Shown piece by piece: positions 7,202 to 16,073 of a DNA stretch of 64,000 nt. Each line of letters begins with the position of its first letter. The stretch's first letter is position 1. This stretch comes from Evansella sp. AB-P1 (GTDB taxonomy: Bacteria > Bacillota > Bacilli > Bacillales > Salisediminibacteriaceae). The stretch is from contig NZ_JARUKY010000013.1 in assembly GCF_029688925.1 (NCBI RefSeq), positions 1 to 64,000 on the forward strand, read 5' to 3'. Made by a program: the position numbers and the translations under genes. Below the pieces are notes generated by a model. It had not been told where the DNA came from. It searched no databases and worked only from the letters and a program-made list of their open reading frames with translations.

Positions 7202-7248
7202 TAAAAAAGACTGAATAAAAGATCGTAATAGACCCCTTCACTCAGTCT
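7202..7248 (-). terminator. terminator of the sugar-catabolism operon
   Basis: Stem AGACTGA (7208-7214) / TCAGTCT (7242-7248) with a T run when read on the minus strand, directly after the SDR gene. Confidence 0.6.
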
Positions 7249-7261
7249 CCTTTTTCCATTT

Positions 7262-8116
7262 TTATACACCTGAGTATGCAGAAAATCCTCCATCAACTGG
7301 TATGACAACACCGTTAACAAAGCCAGATGCATTAGCATCAACTAAATATAAAAGAGTACCTACGAGTTCATTTTTTTCTCCAAATCTGTCCATTGGTGTT
7401 TGTCCAATAATTTTTTCAGCACGATCTGTATAGTCTCCATTTTCATCTAACAGTAGCTTTTCATTTTGCGATGTAATAAAAAATCCAGGTGCAATAGCAT
7501 TTACTCTAATTCCTACCTTAGACATATGAACGGCTAACCATTGCGTGAAATTGTTTACAGCAGCCTTTGCACCACTATAGGCTGGAATTTTTGTTAAAGG
7601 AGAAAAAGCATTCATGGAAGAAATATTTATAATGGTACACCCCTTTTTACCAATCATATCTTTTGAAAATATTTGGCAAGGAAGTAATGTGCCCATAAAA
7701 TTCAAATCAAACACATGACGAACACCTTCTGTATCTAAGTCAAAAAAAGATAGCAATTCCTCATCCTCTAAATCTCCCGGTTCAAAATACTCTTTCGTCG
7801 TTGTCCCCTTCGGATGATTCCCCCCTGCTCCATTCAGTAAAATATGGCATGGTCCAAAGTGCTCAAGCACCTTTTTATGTGCACTTTCTAAGCTTTCTTT
7901 TTCTAAGACATTAGCAACGATCCCTAATGCCTTCCCCCCATTTTCCTCTATTTCATCACAGACTCCCTTAAGCTTATCTTCATCCCGTCCTATAATAGCA
8001 ACCTTCGCACCACATTGAGCTAATGCGCTTGCAAATTCAGCTCCTAGAACGCCACTACCTCCTGTTATTACAACTACCTTTTCCTTTAAATCTACGTAAA
8101 AAGGAATTTCCGTCAC
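7262..8116 (-). CDS. SDR oxidoreductase, D-mannonate oxidoreductase-like
   Basis: 284-residue classical short-chain dehydrogenase. It has TGGSGVLG for NAD(P) binding (about 18-25), NGAGG, the catalytic serine in INISSMNAFSP and the YSGAK motif (Tyr and Lys), with the C-terminal VDGGF typical of the family. The NGAGGNHPKGTTT stretch and the long insertion after it are features I associate with YjmF/UxuB-like fructuronate (mannonate) oxidoreductases. It starts at GTG after GGAGGGG. It ends an operon with two Gfo/Idh/MocA dehydrogenases. The expected role is interconversion of a sugar acid and its keto form; substrate assignment is inference. Confidence 0.75.
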   Translation of the reverse strand: MTEIPFYVDLKEKVVVITGGSGVLGAEFASALAQCGAKVAIIGRDEDKLKGVCDEIEENGGKALGIVANVLEKESLESAHKKVLEHFGPCHILLNGAGGNHPKGTTTKEYFEPGDLEDEELLSFFDLDTEGVRHVFDLNFMGTLLPCQIFSKDMIGKKGCTIINISSMNAFSPLTKIPAYSGAKAAVNNFTQWLAVHMSKVGIRVNAIAPGFFITSQNEKLLLDENGDYTDRAEKIIGQTPMDRFGEKNELVGTLLYLVDANASGFVNGVVIPVDGGFSAYSGV

Positions 8117-8177
8117 TAAGACCCCTCCATTTTTTCCCTATCCCTTTATAACCAATTTGAACAGATTTATTATAAGA

Positions 8178-9251
8178 TTATTCTACTTTTATAGCTTTTT
8201 CTTGTGCCTTTAAGCAAAGCTCTGCTGCTTTAAATGCGTGTTCCTGCGTCATGGCATTTTCTGTTCGATTCATGCAGTCGAGAATTAATTGTCCAAAGAA
8301 CGGAAATCCTACTTGACCATTTAATGAAAAGTATTTTTCCCCTTCCCTATTGACCAAAAAGAGGTGATCTCGTTCATTTTTTCGTGCAACATCAATATAT
8401 TTCCGAATTTCAATATATCCCTCTGTACCTAGGATAAACGTTCGTCCGTCTCCCCACGTCCTTAAACCATCTGGTGTTAACCAGTCTACTCTAAAGTATT
8501 GGGTTGCACCATTGTCACCAACTAATGTTGCATCACCATAGTCCTCAAGCTCTGGATACTCTTTACAATGATAATTGGCAACCTTACTTTGCACCACTTC
8601 AGCATCCTTACAAGAAGCAAAGGTCAAGAACTGCTCAATTTGGTGGCTACCAATATCACAAAGGATTCCTCCGTAATATTCTTTTTGGAAGAACCACTCA
8701 GGACGCTTAGGTGCACTTAAACGGTGAGGACCAAACCCTGTCACCTGAATAACCCTACCAATAGCTCCCTCTTCAATTAATTGACTAGCAAAGACAGCGC
8801 TTTCAACGTGCAGTCGTTCACTATAATAAACCATATACTTTAAACCTGTTTCCTCTGTTTTCTTTTTCGCTTGTTCTAGCTGTTCTAATGTAGTAAATGG
8901 TGCTTTGTCTGTGAAATAGTCCTTTCCATTATCCATTGCCCTTAAGCCAAGCTCACATCGTTTTGACGGAATAGCTGCAGCAGCTATTAAACGAACCTCC
9001 TCATCCTTCAAAATCTCCTCTTCGGAAGAAGCAACAGTTACATTCGGAAACCTTTCAACGAATGCTTCTACTTTTTTCGGATCTGGATCATATACCCATT
9101 TTAGCTCTGCTCCTGCTTCTACTAATCCGTTACACATTCCGTTTATATGGCCATGGTCTAAGGCAATAGCTGCGAATTTGAATTCTCCCTTTTCTACTAC
9201 AGGATTTGGTTTGCCTTTTGGTGCATAGTTCATTCCATCATTTTGTGACAT
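8178..9251 (-). CDS. Gfo/Idh/MocA-family dehydrogenase
   Basis: About 357 residues from ATG at 9251, which is preceded by AAAGGGTGGAG. Upstream in-frame GTG gives three more residues. The N-terminal Rossmann domain covers about 1-130 and the alpha/beta substrate domain about 130-357. The nucleotide loop is degenerate: ALDHGHINGM replaces the usual GxGxxG. The catalytic EKP motif reads DKAPF. The SERLHVES and IGSHQIEQFL stretches are typical of the family's second domain. It is probably an NAD(P)-dependent sugar or sugar-acid oxidoreductase acting with the neighbouring SDR and second Gfo/Idh protein. The altered loop suggests a divergent subfamily. Confidence 0.8.
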   Translation of the reverse strand: MSQNDGMNYAPKGKPNPVVEKGEFKFAAIALDHGHINGMCNGLVEAGAELKWVYDPDPKKVEAFVERFPNVTVASSEEEILKDEEVRLIAAAAIPSKRCELGLRAMDNGKDYFTDKAPFTTLEQLEQAKKKTEETGLKYMVYYSERLHVESAVFASQLIEEGAIGRVIQVTGFGPHRLSAPKRPEWFFQKEYYGGILCDIGSHQIEQFLTFASCKDAEVVQSKVANYHCKEYPELEDYGDATLVGDNGATQYFRVDWLTPDGLRTWGDGRTFILGTEGYIEIRKYIDVARKNERDHLFLVNREGEKYFSLNGQVGFPFFGQLILDCMNRTENAMTQEHAFKAAELCLKAQEKAIKVE

Positions 9252-9295
9252 CGTCTCCACCCTTTCCTTTATTAAAATTTGATTTGTATAATTTT

Positions 9296-10456
9296 TTAAA
9301 AAGTACCTTCAACATTTAACGTCTCTTTTTTTTCTTCCTTGTTAATTGTTGAACCATTAATTTTTTCTTGTAATTTTTCATAATATAGCTCTTCATCTAA
9401 CGGAAGGTCTACCCAATCATCCTTCCACGTTGACAATTGCATGGCGTTGGAAAGCGTTAACCCATTAATAGCTTCTTTACCAGGAGCTAGAAGGGCTGTT
9501 CCATTTAAAATAGCATCCACAAAATTTTGCGTAATTCCCTTGTGTTTCGTTTCAACTCCATCGATTGGAATGTCACATTTCCAAACTTCAGGAACCCCGA
9601 AACCACCTTTATACTCTCTATTAAATTGAGATTCTGGAACTCTTAACCTCCAAAAAGTTAATTCATTATCTTCTACGACAACTTTCCCACGATCTCCTGC
9701 AATTTCTAAACGATTTGTCCCTGGGGCTTCTCCTGTCGTTGTAATAAACACAGCAGTTGCACCATTATCGTATTCTGCATAAGCAGTCACTTCATCCTCC
9801 ACCTCGATTTTACGATGCTTACCAAAATGACAAAAGGCTCGTATACGATTTGGCATCATATCTGTCATCCAAGCCCACAGGTCAAGCTGATGAGGGCACT
9901 GATTAATTAAGACGCCACCACCTTCTCCAGCCCAAGTTGCTCTCCATCCATCTTGATCATAATAGCTTTGAGAACGGTACCAATTTGTAATAATCCAATT
10001 TATTCGACGTATATCCCCTAATTCATTTGTTTGGATAAGATCACGAATTTTTTGATATAGCGGATTTGTTCGTTGATTGTACATGACAGAAAAGACGACA
10101 CCACTTTTCTTTGCACATTCATTCATTTCTCGTACATTTTTTGTAAATACACCAATTGGCTTTTCACATAAAACATGTAAACCTTTTTCACATGCTTTCA
10201 TAACTAATCGTGGATGATCGTAGTGAGGTGTTGCAATAAATACTGCATCAATGTTCTTCGATTGAAAAAAATCATCTTCGTCTTTATAAACTTCAATTTG
10301 TTGACCTAAATGCTCCTTTACCCATTCGAGTCTTTCATCTCTAACATCTAATACTGCCGTCAATTCTCCATTCTCAATTTCATTATTCGCTAAGTATATT
10401 GCATGATTTGAGCCCATATTCCCTACTCCAATCAAGCCTATGCGTACCTTGTTCAT
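9296..10456 (-). CDS. Gfo/Idh/MocA-family dehydrogenase
   Basis: 386 residues. It has a canonical Rossmann loop GVGNMGSNHA (about 10-19), ATPHYDHPRLV, the catalytic-site CEKPIGV (about residues 97-103) and the second-domain motifs WRATWAGEGGGVLINQCPHQLD with its conserved His/Asp. This is close to inositol 2-dehydrogenase and scyllo-inosose-type enzymes. Start ATG follows GGGAGTGGGGAC. First gene of a three-gene operon under or near an AraC regulator. Cytoplasmic NAD(P)-dependent oxidation of a sugar or polyol is the likely reaction; the exact substrate is not visible from the sequence. Confidence 0.85.
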   Translation of the reverse strand: MNKVRIGLIGVGNMGSNHAIYLANNEIENGELTAVLDVRDERLEWVKEHLGQQIEVYKDEDDFFQSKNIDAVFIATPHYDHPRLVMKACEKGLHVLCEKPIGVFTKNVREMNECAKKSGVVFSVMYNQRTNPLYQKIRDLIQTNELGDIRRINWIITNWYRSQSYYDQDGWRATWAGEGGGVLINQCPHQLDLWAWMTDMMPNRIRAFCHFGKHRKIEVEDEVTAYAEYDNGATAVFITTTGEAPGTNRLEIAGDRGKVVVEDNELTFWRLRVPESQFNREYKGGFGVPEVWKCDIPIDGVETKHKGITQNFVDAILNGTALLAPGKEAINGLTLSNAMQLSTWKDDWVDLPLDEELYYEKLQEKINGSTINKEEKKETLNVEGTF

Positions 10457-10594
10457 CTGTCCCCACTCCCTTATATTTTCAAGTACTACATACTATGATA
10501 AATAAAAAGTGATAAAACTACTGTGTTCTCATTAAGGAATTGATGGATTCATTTAACTGTGGTTGTTCTTTTATGCTCTATTATCTAATGCACA

Positions 10595-10625
10595 TAAAAA
10601 AATAAGCTGTAGTTACACAGCTTAT
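10595..10625 (-). terminator. terminator of the AraC gene
   Basis: Perfect 9-bp stem ATAAGCTGT / ACAGCTTAT (10602-10625) with a T run on the minus strand. It separates the regulator transcript from the dehydrogenase operon, whose own promoter should lie between here and 10457. Confidence 0.85.
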
Positions 10626-10649
10626 ATCTTAGTGTATTTCTGAAGCTAA

Positions 10650-11498
10650 TTAATAGGATTCTTTAGCTACAACATTTTTCTTATACTGTTCTGGAGTGTA
10701 GCCAACTAGTTGCTTAAACACTTTACTAAAGTGAGCAGGATGCTTAAAGCCAATTTTATAGCTAACATCAGTAATACTTTGGTCTTCAGATGTGATAAAC
10801 TCTATCTTTGCTTGATTAATTCTCCTTTGAAACAAATAGTTAAAAATGGTGAATCCAGTAACATCTTTAAACACCTTAGATAAGTAAAATTTACTCATAT
10901 GTAACTCGTCTTCTAGCCTTTGTAAATTTATATCATCCATATAATTTTTTTCAATAAAAGAAACAATTCGTTGAACATGTTCTTCTTTCCTTGGTCTATT
11001 CTCCTTCTTCGTATCTAACGTTTTTTCAAACCGAGAATAGAGAAAGGCAAGTAAGTCAATAAAAGTAAATTGTAAGCGGTAATTAGATATTTCGTCATCC
11101 TCTTTATTATGTTCATTCATTTTACGAAGGAGAGTTTCCATCTCCTGTTTATCCTTATCTCCAAGATGTAGTCGATAGGATTGAAGATCCTTAAATGGTT
11201 CGAGTAAGAATTCCATCCCTTGGCCCTTCAGTATTCCTTGAAAATAACCGGAATCAAATAGTAAGGTGGAACGAATATAGTCCTTTCCTTCGAAAACACG
11301 AGGACAATGTAACGTTAATCCGTGCATAATAATTAGATCACCTGGTGAAAGAGAGTAGATTTGATCTCCGATTAAATAGGTACATTTGCCACCGTGAAAA
11401 AAATAAATTTCATATTCAGAATGGGAATGAAATGTATTCCCTGGCTTTGATTGGTTATAGTAAGTCAGTTGTATTCTCTCTTTAACCAATGTCGACAT
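10650..11498 (-). CDS. AraC-family transcriptional regulator
   Basis: 282 residues if started at ATG 11498 (AGGAGG 11 bases upstream); a longer TTG-started frame reaches 11528. The N-terminal cupin-like sugar-sensing domain spans about 15-150 (HSHSEYEIYFFHGGKCTYLI, SPGDLIIMH). A C-terminal double helix-turn-helix spans about 180-280 (LHMSKFYLSKVFKDVTGFTI, ITDVSYKIGFKHPAHFSKVFK). Family members bind DNA and respond to a sugar. It is transcribed in the same direction as the downstream dehydrogenase genes but separated by a terminator, so it probably controls them from its own promoter. Confidence 0.88.
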   Translation of the reverse strand: MSTLVKERIQLTYYNQSKPGNTFHSHSEYEIYFFHGGKCTYLIGDQIYSLSPGDLIIMHGLTLHCPRVFEGKDYIRSTLLFDSGYFQGILKGQGMEFLLEPFKDLQSYRLHLGDKDKQEMETLLRKMNEHNKEDDEISNYRLQFTFIDLLAFLYSRFEKTLDTKKENRPRKEEHVQRIVSFIEKNYMDDINLQRLEDELHMSKFYLSKVFKDVTGFTIFNYLFQRRINQAKIEFITSEDQSITDVSYKIGFKHPAHFSKVFKQLVGYTPEQYKKNVVAKESY

Positions 11499-11572
11499 AC
11501 GATTTATGTCCTCCTGATTATTATTCAATCACTAAAATGCGTATTTTTAATTTTTCCTTATATAAAAGGAGA

Positions 11573-12010
11573 TTAAGCATAAACATTTACGAGAAGGCCT
11601 TGTATTTCTCCAACCATCTTAAGGATATCTAATGCTTTCTTCTGATCCTTCAGAACTGCATCTGTTAAATCTAAGAGCTTACGATCTACTTCTCTTACAA
11701 TTTTATATACCTTCGTTCTCCCTCTGCGATTAAATCCCTTTCTTTCCTCTAGACTTAATCCTAATTGTACTGCATCATCCATAAATTCCTTAACAAATTG
11801 CTTATATTTTCTAAGTTCATCAACCGTTCTATATTCTGATAATACTTTTCCTTGATCTTCAATTTTCCCTAATAAAACACCTAATCGTTCATATGCTTGA
11901 TTATCTCTACCTTTTTGCATAATTTCCTGAAAAGAGATCTTAGCTTGTGTACCTGTCTTCTTTTGATCTATTTTATTTAAGTTGGTTTTCCCAATTCTTT
12001 GTACATCCAT
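11573..12010 (-). CDS. yaaR: YaaR (DUF327) family protein
   Basis: 145 residues, almost all helical and basic: the YaaR/DUF327 pattern with SFQEIMQKGR, a central LSEYRTVDELRKYKQFVKEFMDDAV and a C-terminal KIVREVDRKLLDLTDAVLKDQ. Function is not established. Genes of this family are often near flagellar genes, and here it lies directly downstream of hag, separated from it by a terminator. Start ATG has a modest AAGGAGT ribosome site. It is presumed cytoplasmic. Confidence 0.8.
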   Translation of the reverse strand: MDVQRIGKTNLNKIDQKKTGTQAKISFQEIMQKGRDNQAYERLGVLLGKIEDQGKVLSEYRTVDELRKYKQFVKEFMDDAVQLGLSLEERKGFNRRGRTKVYKIVREVDRKLLDLTDAVLKDQKKALDILKMVGEIQGLLVNVYA

Positions 12011-12095
12011 GTTTTTTACTCCTTTTGTATCGTCTCTATCTTTATTATATGAAACTATTTAATAGGAACCAAGTAATATTTTTGTGTTCATGTAC

Positions 12096-12128
12096 GAAAA
12101 AATGGAAAGCGGATAACCACCTTCCATT
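12096..12128. terminator. hag terminator
   Basis: Strong stem AATGGAA...TTCCATT (12101-12128) with T runs on both sides, just after the flagellin stop at 12136. Confidence 0.8.
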
Positions 12129-12135
12129 TTTAATA

Positions 12136-12942
12136 TTATTGTAATAGCTGTAAAACACCTTGTGGCAATTGATTCGCTTGAGCAAGCATCGCTGTTGCAG
12201 ATTGATTTAAAATATTGTTTCTCGTAAACTCAGTCATTTCTAAAGCCATATCAGCATCTCTGATTCGCGATTCTGCTGAGGTTAAATTTTCGTGTGTAAT
12301 TTGTAAATTATTAATCGTGTGCTCTAATCTGTTTTGAATAGCACCTAATGAAGCACGGGATTCAGAGAGTTCATTTATTGCATCAGTAATTTTTGTAATA
12401 GCGTCTTGTGGACTTTCTTTTACATCAATATCGTCAATTGCTAATTCCGTCGTATCCATTTTAGGAATTTTTATGTCTACCGTTTGACCTTCATTCGGTC
12501 CAATTTGTAACGTAATTTCATTGTCGTCCGTACCTAATAAGTTTCTCGTATTAAATTCTGTTTTTTCAGAAATACTATTGATTTCTTCCATTAAATGATC
12601 AATTTCGTCCTGAATTTTCTCACGATCATCCTCTGTATACGTATCATTTGAAGCTTGAACTGCTAATTCTCTCATACGTTGGAGCATTGCATGAACCTCT
12701 TGCATAGCTCCTTCTGCTGTTTGAATTAAGGAAACACCATCTAATGAATTACGTTCTGCTTGCTTTAAACCACGAATTTGTGAACGCATTTTTTCAGAGA
12801 TTGCTAGACCTGCAGCATCATCCGCAGCTCGGTTAATGCGTAGACCTGATGAAAGCTTTTCTAGGTTTTTAGAAGTTTTAGATTGATTATCATATAAATT
12901 TCGATAGGCATTTAATGCTTGTATATTATTATTAATTTTCAT
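12136..12942 (-). CDS. hag: flagellin
   Basis: 268 residues from ATG 12942 (AGGAGA six bases upstream); the longer frame to 12981 is not a sensible start. The N-terminal D0/D1 helices match flagellin closely: MKINNNIQALNAYRNL, KLSSGLRINRAADDAAGL, MRSQIRGLKQAERN. The C-terminal D1/D0 pair is also present (ITHENLTSAESRIRDADMALEM, ILNQSATAMLAQANQLPQGVLQLL). The central part is short, so this is a compact flagellin lacking large variable domains. It is exported and polymerises into the filament. The start overlaps the end of fliS, so chaperone and flagellin are made from one sigma-D transcript. Confidence 0.95.
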   Translation of the reverse strand: MKINNNIQALNAYRNLYDNQSKTSKNLEKLSSGLRINRAADDAAGLAISEKMRSQIRGLKQAERNSLDGVSLIQTAEGAMQEVHAMLQRMRELAVQASNDTYTEDDREKIQDEIDHLMEEINSISEKTEFNTRNLLGTDDNEITLQIGPNEGQTVDIKIPKMDTTELAIDDIDVKESPQDAITKITDAINELSESRASLGAIQNRLEHTINNLQITHENLTSAESRIRDADMALEMTEFTRNNILNQSATAMLAQANQLPQGVLQLLQ

Positions 12943-13378
12943 ATTGGTTCTCCTCATATAATGTATTTTTTTCGTAGGCATTGGCTTTTTGCTTCAGTAA
13001 TTGCGGTTGACTATCTTTATTTTTTATCATTGCATCCTTCCAAGAGGAGGAAAGAGCTTCTATGTGTTGAATAACTTCCTCGATAATCACTTCATTTTTT
13101 GTTATGTTTGCTTCGATCACTTTTTCAGCTAAATAGTTATATAGTGCATCTAATTGATCTGCAATAATACCTGCTTCGTAATTTATTCCAGCACCAAGTC
13201 GTACGAGAATGTCGTTAGACTTTTGCAGCTTTTCATTTGCTAACACATGATTCTGTTGATCGATAGCATCCTTTGCATCTTCTAGGTTATTTAAGCATGC
13301 TTCGTATAGTAAAGAAGTAATTTCTTGAGGCGTTTTTTTATGTAGCGCTTCCTTAGATATCAATTCCTTCACCTCCAT
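12932..13378 (-). CDS. fliS: flagellin export chaperone FliS
   Basis: 148 residues, a four-helix bundle with the FliS pattern: TPQEITSLLYEACLNNLEDAKDAI, the KLQKSNDILVRLGAGINYE segment and LYNYLAEKVIEANITKN. FliS binds the disordered C-terminus of flagellin in the cytoplasm and keeps it export-competent. It has about 20 extra residues at the C-terminus (KQKANAYEKNTLYEENQYEN) compared with typical FliS. The last 11 bases overlap the flagellin start. No fliD or fliT is next to it, unlike the usual fliD-fliS order. It is preceded by a sigma-D promoter. Confidence 0.88.
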   Translation of the reverse strand: MEVKELISKEALHKKTPQEITSLLYEACLNNLEDAKDAIDQQNHVLANEKLQKSNDILVRLGAGINYEAGIIADQLDALYNYLAEKVIEANITKNEVIIEEVIQHIEALSSSWKDAMIKNKDSQPQLLKQKANAYEKNTLYEENQYEN

Positions 13379-13508
13379 TTTAATAATTAATATTTATGAC
13401 ATCGATTTTATCAATCTTTTCACACTTCTCCGTTTATCTGTTTCCATTTTTTCTACGTACACTATTTTGAAGTCTCATTTATTTGCTACTGTTTTTCACC
13501 TAATTTTA

Positions 13509-13535
13509 TTATCGGTTTGTGACGTCAAATCTTTA
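13509..13535 (-). promoter_or_regulatory. sigma-D (flagellar) promoter for fliS-hag
   Basis: Minus-strand TAAA (13532-13535), exactly 15 bases, then ACCGATAA (13509-13516) match the sigma-D consensus TAAA-N15-GCCGATAA. It sits at the end of the ylqH-like gene and drives fliS-hag. Confidence 0.9.
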
Positions 13536-13832
13536 ATATTTCCGATCCATTTCTTCTATTAATAATAATATTTCTGCCATAACCGTATATAGCTGTGGTG
13601 GAATATTATCTCCTAAGTCCATATCTAGTAACGTTTCTAGTAAAGCGGTATCCTCTTCCATAGGTATATCATTTTCTTTTGCCAGCTCTAATATTTTTTG
13701 AGCTACATGTCCTTTTCCTTGTGCAACGATTTTTGGTTCTTCATTTGTTGATTCATCATAACGAATAACAGCTGCTGATGGCCCATTTATTTCACGTCTT
13801 TTTATATGATTATAGTGTTTTGATACCATCAT
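13533..13832 (-). CDS. ylqH: FlhB C-terminal-domain-like protein (YlqH-like)
   Basis: 99 residues resembling only the cytoplasmic C-terminal part of the export switch protein FlhB. It has AAVIRYDESTNEEPKIVAQGKGHVAQKILELAKENDIPMEED followed by LLETLLDMDLGDNIPPQLYTVMAEIL. In FlhB this domain carries NPTH; here the equivalent position reads INGPSAAVIRY, so the self-cleavage site is absent. In Bacillus the homologous small protein is YlqH. It probably modulates flagellar export substrate choice. The ATG overlaps the stop of the long upstream FliK-like gene. Confidence 0.8.
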   Translation of the reverse strand: MMVSKHYNHIKRREINGPSAAVIRYDESTNEEPKIVAQGKGHVAQKILELAKENDIPMEEDTALLETLLDMDLGDNIPPQLYTVMAEILLLIEEMDRKY

Positions 13833-15964
13833 ATTTTATAGTCAAATCCTTTCTTCGTCATTGTAGGAACTCGCATTTCCGAATCTTTATTTTTTGAAAC
13901 AGAAGCATTTACTTCTTCTAGTGATGTTAGCTTCGTAAATTGAATCCCATTTAATGTAAAGCCCATCTCTTTTAATCTTTCCGTATATTTATTAACTAAT
14001 GGCTCTACTTTACTTTTAAATTGAGGTTCATCATTTTTTAGCGTTACACTAAGGGCCCGTTCAGTAACTGCAATAGAAATTCCTAATTCCCCCATTTTCT
14101 TTGTATTTATAAGAAAATATAAACTACAATTTTCCCAATCGATCTTGTCTCCCTCATTTCTTGATTGAACAAAAACTTGTAGATTTTCTGCAGCATCCTT
14201 CAACAGTATGGGAAGTTGAAACATGAGCATTTGCATGTTTTGCTGATGGTCAGACCTACTCATGATTTGCTGTCCAGTTACATTTAGTAGTGATTGTTTA
14301 GCTTGTTGCTGAAGCTTACTTCCTTCTTCTTCATTCCGTATCATTTGAAGTAATAGGGCTCTCATATTTCTTTGTTGACCATTATCATCTTTACCTGCGC
14401 TTAATTGTTGTCCTAATTCAGCTTCACGATTAAGCCCCATTGATCTTAGTCCTTCAAAGACCTCCCGTCCTGATCCTTGGTTATAAGTAAGGGAACGGAT
14501 AGATTGATCTAATTGTGTGGAAAGTCGATGAATAGGAGGCTGAGGCTCTCGCCATTGCTGCTCTTGGGTTAAGTGGTGCATGATTTTTTGGTTCATTGGT
14601 TTAAACATTAATTTATCTAATGATTGCTGAACTTCACGAACAACCTTTAATGCTTCACTATAATTCCCCTTTGCTAATAGCTTTTTCCCTTCAGCTAGAT
14701 GACTACTTGCTTGTAATACCTTCTTTTCTGTCTTCATATCAGCAAATAACATCCAATCATTTTTTAAAAGTGCATTGTCAAGCTGTCTGATGACTTGCTC
14801 AAGCATCGGTTTGGCCTGTTGAACTGATTGTGTTCGAAACTGCAGAATTATTTGTTCTACTCGACTTATTTGCTTCGTTACATCCCTTTGGAATGCTTTA
14901 AACTCATCCGTAGCAGAAGCAAGCCTTTGGGTAACTTCTGTTACTAATATATCCTTTGAGGATAAACCAGCTGTCTGTAGCACCTCATTTGAGATGTATT
15001 GTTGAGCTATATTTTCATTATTTACTGCTACAGTAGATATCATTGCTGCTGTCTGCTGTATAGAATCTATTAGAATTTGTCTTCCTTTTAATTCTCGCCC
15101 TTGATCAAATTTCATCTTACCTTCTTCAATTCCTTGAGTTAACAAGCGTTCTATTTCTAACGGTAAGGCGCTGTTTTCAATAAACACCTCCACCTTATTT
15201 AGGGCTTGAAGAAAATTACCTTCATTTTGAACCATCCTTTGGAGTCCTTTAATGTCTACATTTTCATTACTACTAAAGACCTCCCTTACCCCTTCATTGG
15301 ATGCTTGGGAGGAGGTTAGTACTTCCTTCACTGTTTCTCCTAATCGTAATCCCCCTGTTTCTTGTTTAGCTGAAGGAGGAGCTTGCTGGATTAACTCACG
15401 TATCTGTTCCGGTAGCTTTTTCCCATGAAGAGCTTCGTGAACAGAATGTAGCTTTAAGCTAGTTGGTTCTAACCGTTTTCTTGCAATCGCTTCTACCGTT
15501 TCCATTCGTTGATCTTTCGTTCCTTGTCCATTCTGCAAGTAATGATTCAATTCTCTAACACTTTCCTTTGATAGAGAAACATTATTATCCTGAAAGTATT
15601 GTAACGATTGACGTAATTCAGGGGAAGGATTTCGTTCACCTGAACGTCTTATTAACTGATCAATATTATTATCCTTCGTTACTCCACTTCTTTTTTCGTT
15701 ACTTTCATTTCGATTACGATTACTGACTTCCTTTAGTTCAACGCCACTTTCCGTTTTCCCAACAACCTCAACACTAACACGCCCTTCGGCTGGTACGTTT
15801 CCAGAAAAAGTAGCTCTCACTTCTTGGCCTCTTATAGACACCACCGCTTCGCGATCAGAAATTCGAGAAGAAATTTTTGCGTCATATGTTCCACCTTCTC
15901 TTAATTGAAGAGGGCTTCCATTAGCTGTTGTATTTATATTTAAAAGCTGTCCTGTTACTTCCAA
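13829..15964 (-). CDS. ylqG: FliK/YlqG-like flagellar hook-length control-related protein
   Basis: 711 residues, TTG start behind AGGAGT. The N-terminal beta-rich segment (GQLLNINTTANGSPLQLREGGTY...VVSIRGQEV, about 1-75) is followed by a very long Gln-rich helical middle. The C-terminal globular domain (about 585-690: SLYFLINTKKMGELGISIAVTERALSVTLKN, LKEMGFTLNGIQF) resembles the FliK C-terminal domain that interacts with FlhB. With the FlhB-like partner overlapping downstream, this pair matches ylqG-ylqH of B. subtilis, although there it is far from hag. Role in hook-length or export switching is inferred. Confidence 0.7.
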   Translation of the reverse strand: MEVTGQLLNINTTANGSPLQLREGGTYDAKISSRISDREAVVSIRGQEVRATFSGNVPAEGRVSVEVVGKTESGVELKEVSNRNRNESNEKRSGVTKDNNIDQLIRRSGERNPSPELRQSLQYFQDNNVSLSKESVRELNHYLQNGQGTKDQRMETVEAIARKRLEPTSLKLHSVHEALHGKKLPEQIRELIQQAPPSAKQETGGLRLGETVKEVLTSSQASNEGVREVFSSNENVDIKGLQRMVQNEGNFLQALNKVEVFIENSALPLEIERLLTQGIEEGKMKFDQGRELKGRQILIDSIQQTAAMISTVAVNNENIAQQYISNEVLQTAGLSSKDILVTEVTQRLASATDEFKAFQRDVTKQISRVEQIILQFRTQSVQQAKPMLEQVIRQLDNALLKNDWMLFADMKTEKKVLQASSHLAEGKKLLAKGNYSEALKVVREVQQSLDKLMFKPMNQKIMHHLTQEQQWREPQPPIHRLSTQLDQSIRSLTYNQGSGREVFEGLRSMGLNREAELGQQLSAGKDDNGQQRNMRALLLQMIRNEEEGSKLQQQAKQSLLNVTGQQIMSRSDHQQNMQMLMFQLPILLKDAAENLQVFVQSRNEGDKIDWENCSLYFLINTKKMGELGISIAVTERALSVTLKNDEPQFKSKVEPLVNKYTERLKEMGFTLNGIQFTKLTSLEEVNASVSKNKDSEMRVPTMTKKGFDYKI

Positions 15965-16037
15965 AGCTCAACACTCCTAATATACTCTGTCTTTCCTTAT
16001 ATCGGTTTGTCTAAAGAGTTTGTTAAATAAAATAATA

Positions 16038-16073
16038 AAACACTGAAGGAATACTATTCCAAGTTCAGTGTTT
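16038..16073 (-). terminator. dinB terminator
   Basis: 10-bp stem AAACACTGAA / TTCAGTGTTT with a T-rich tail on the minus strand, immediately downstream of the dinB stop. Confidence 0.85.
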
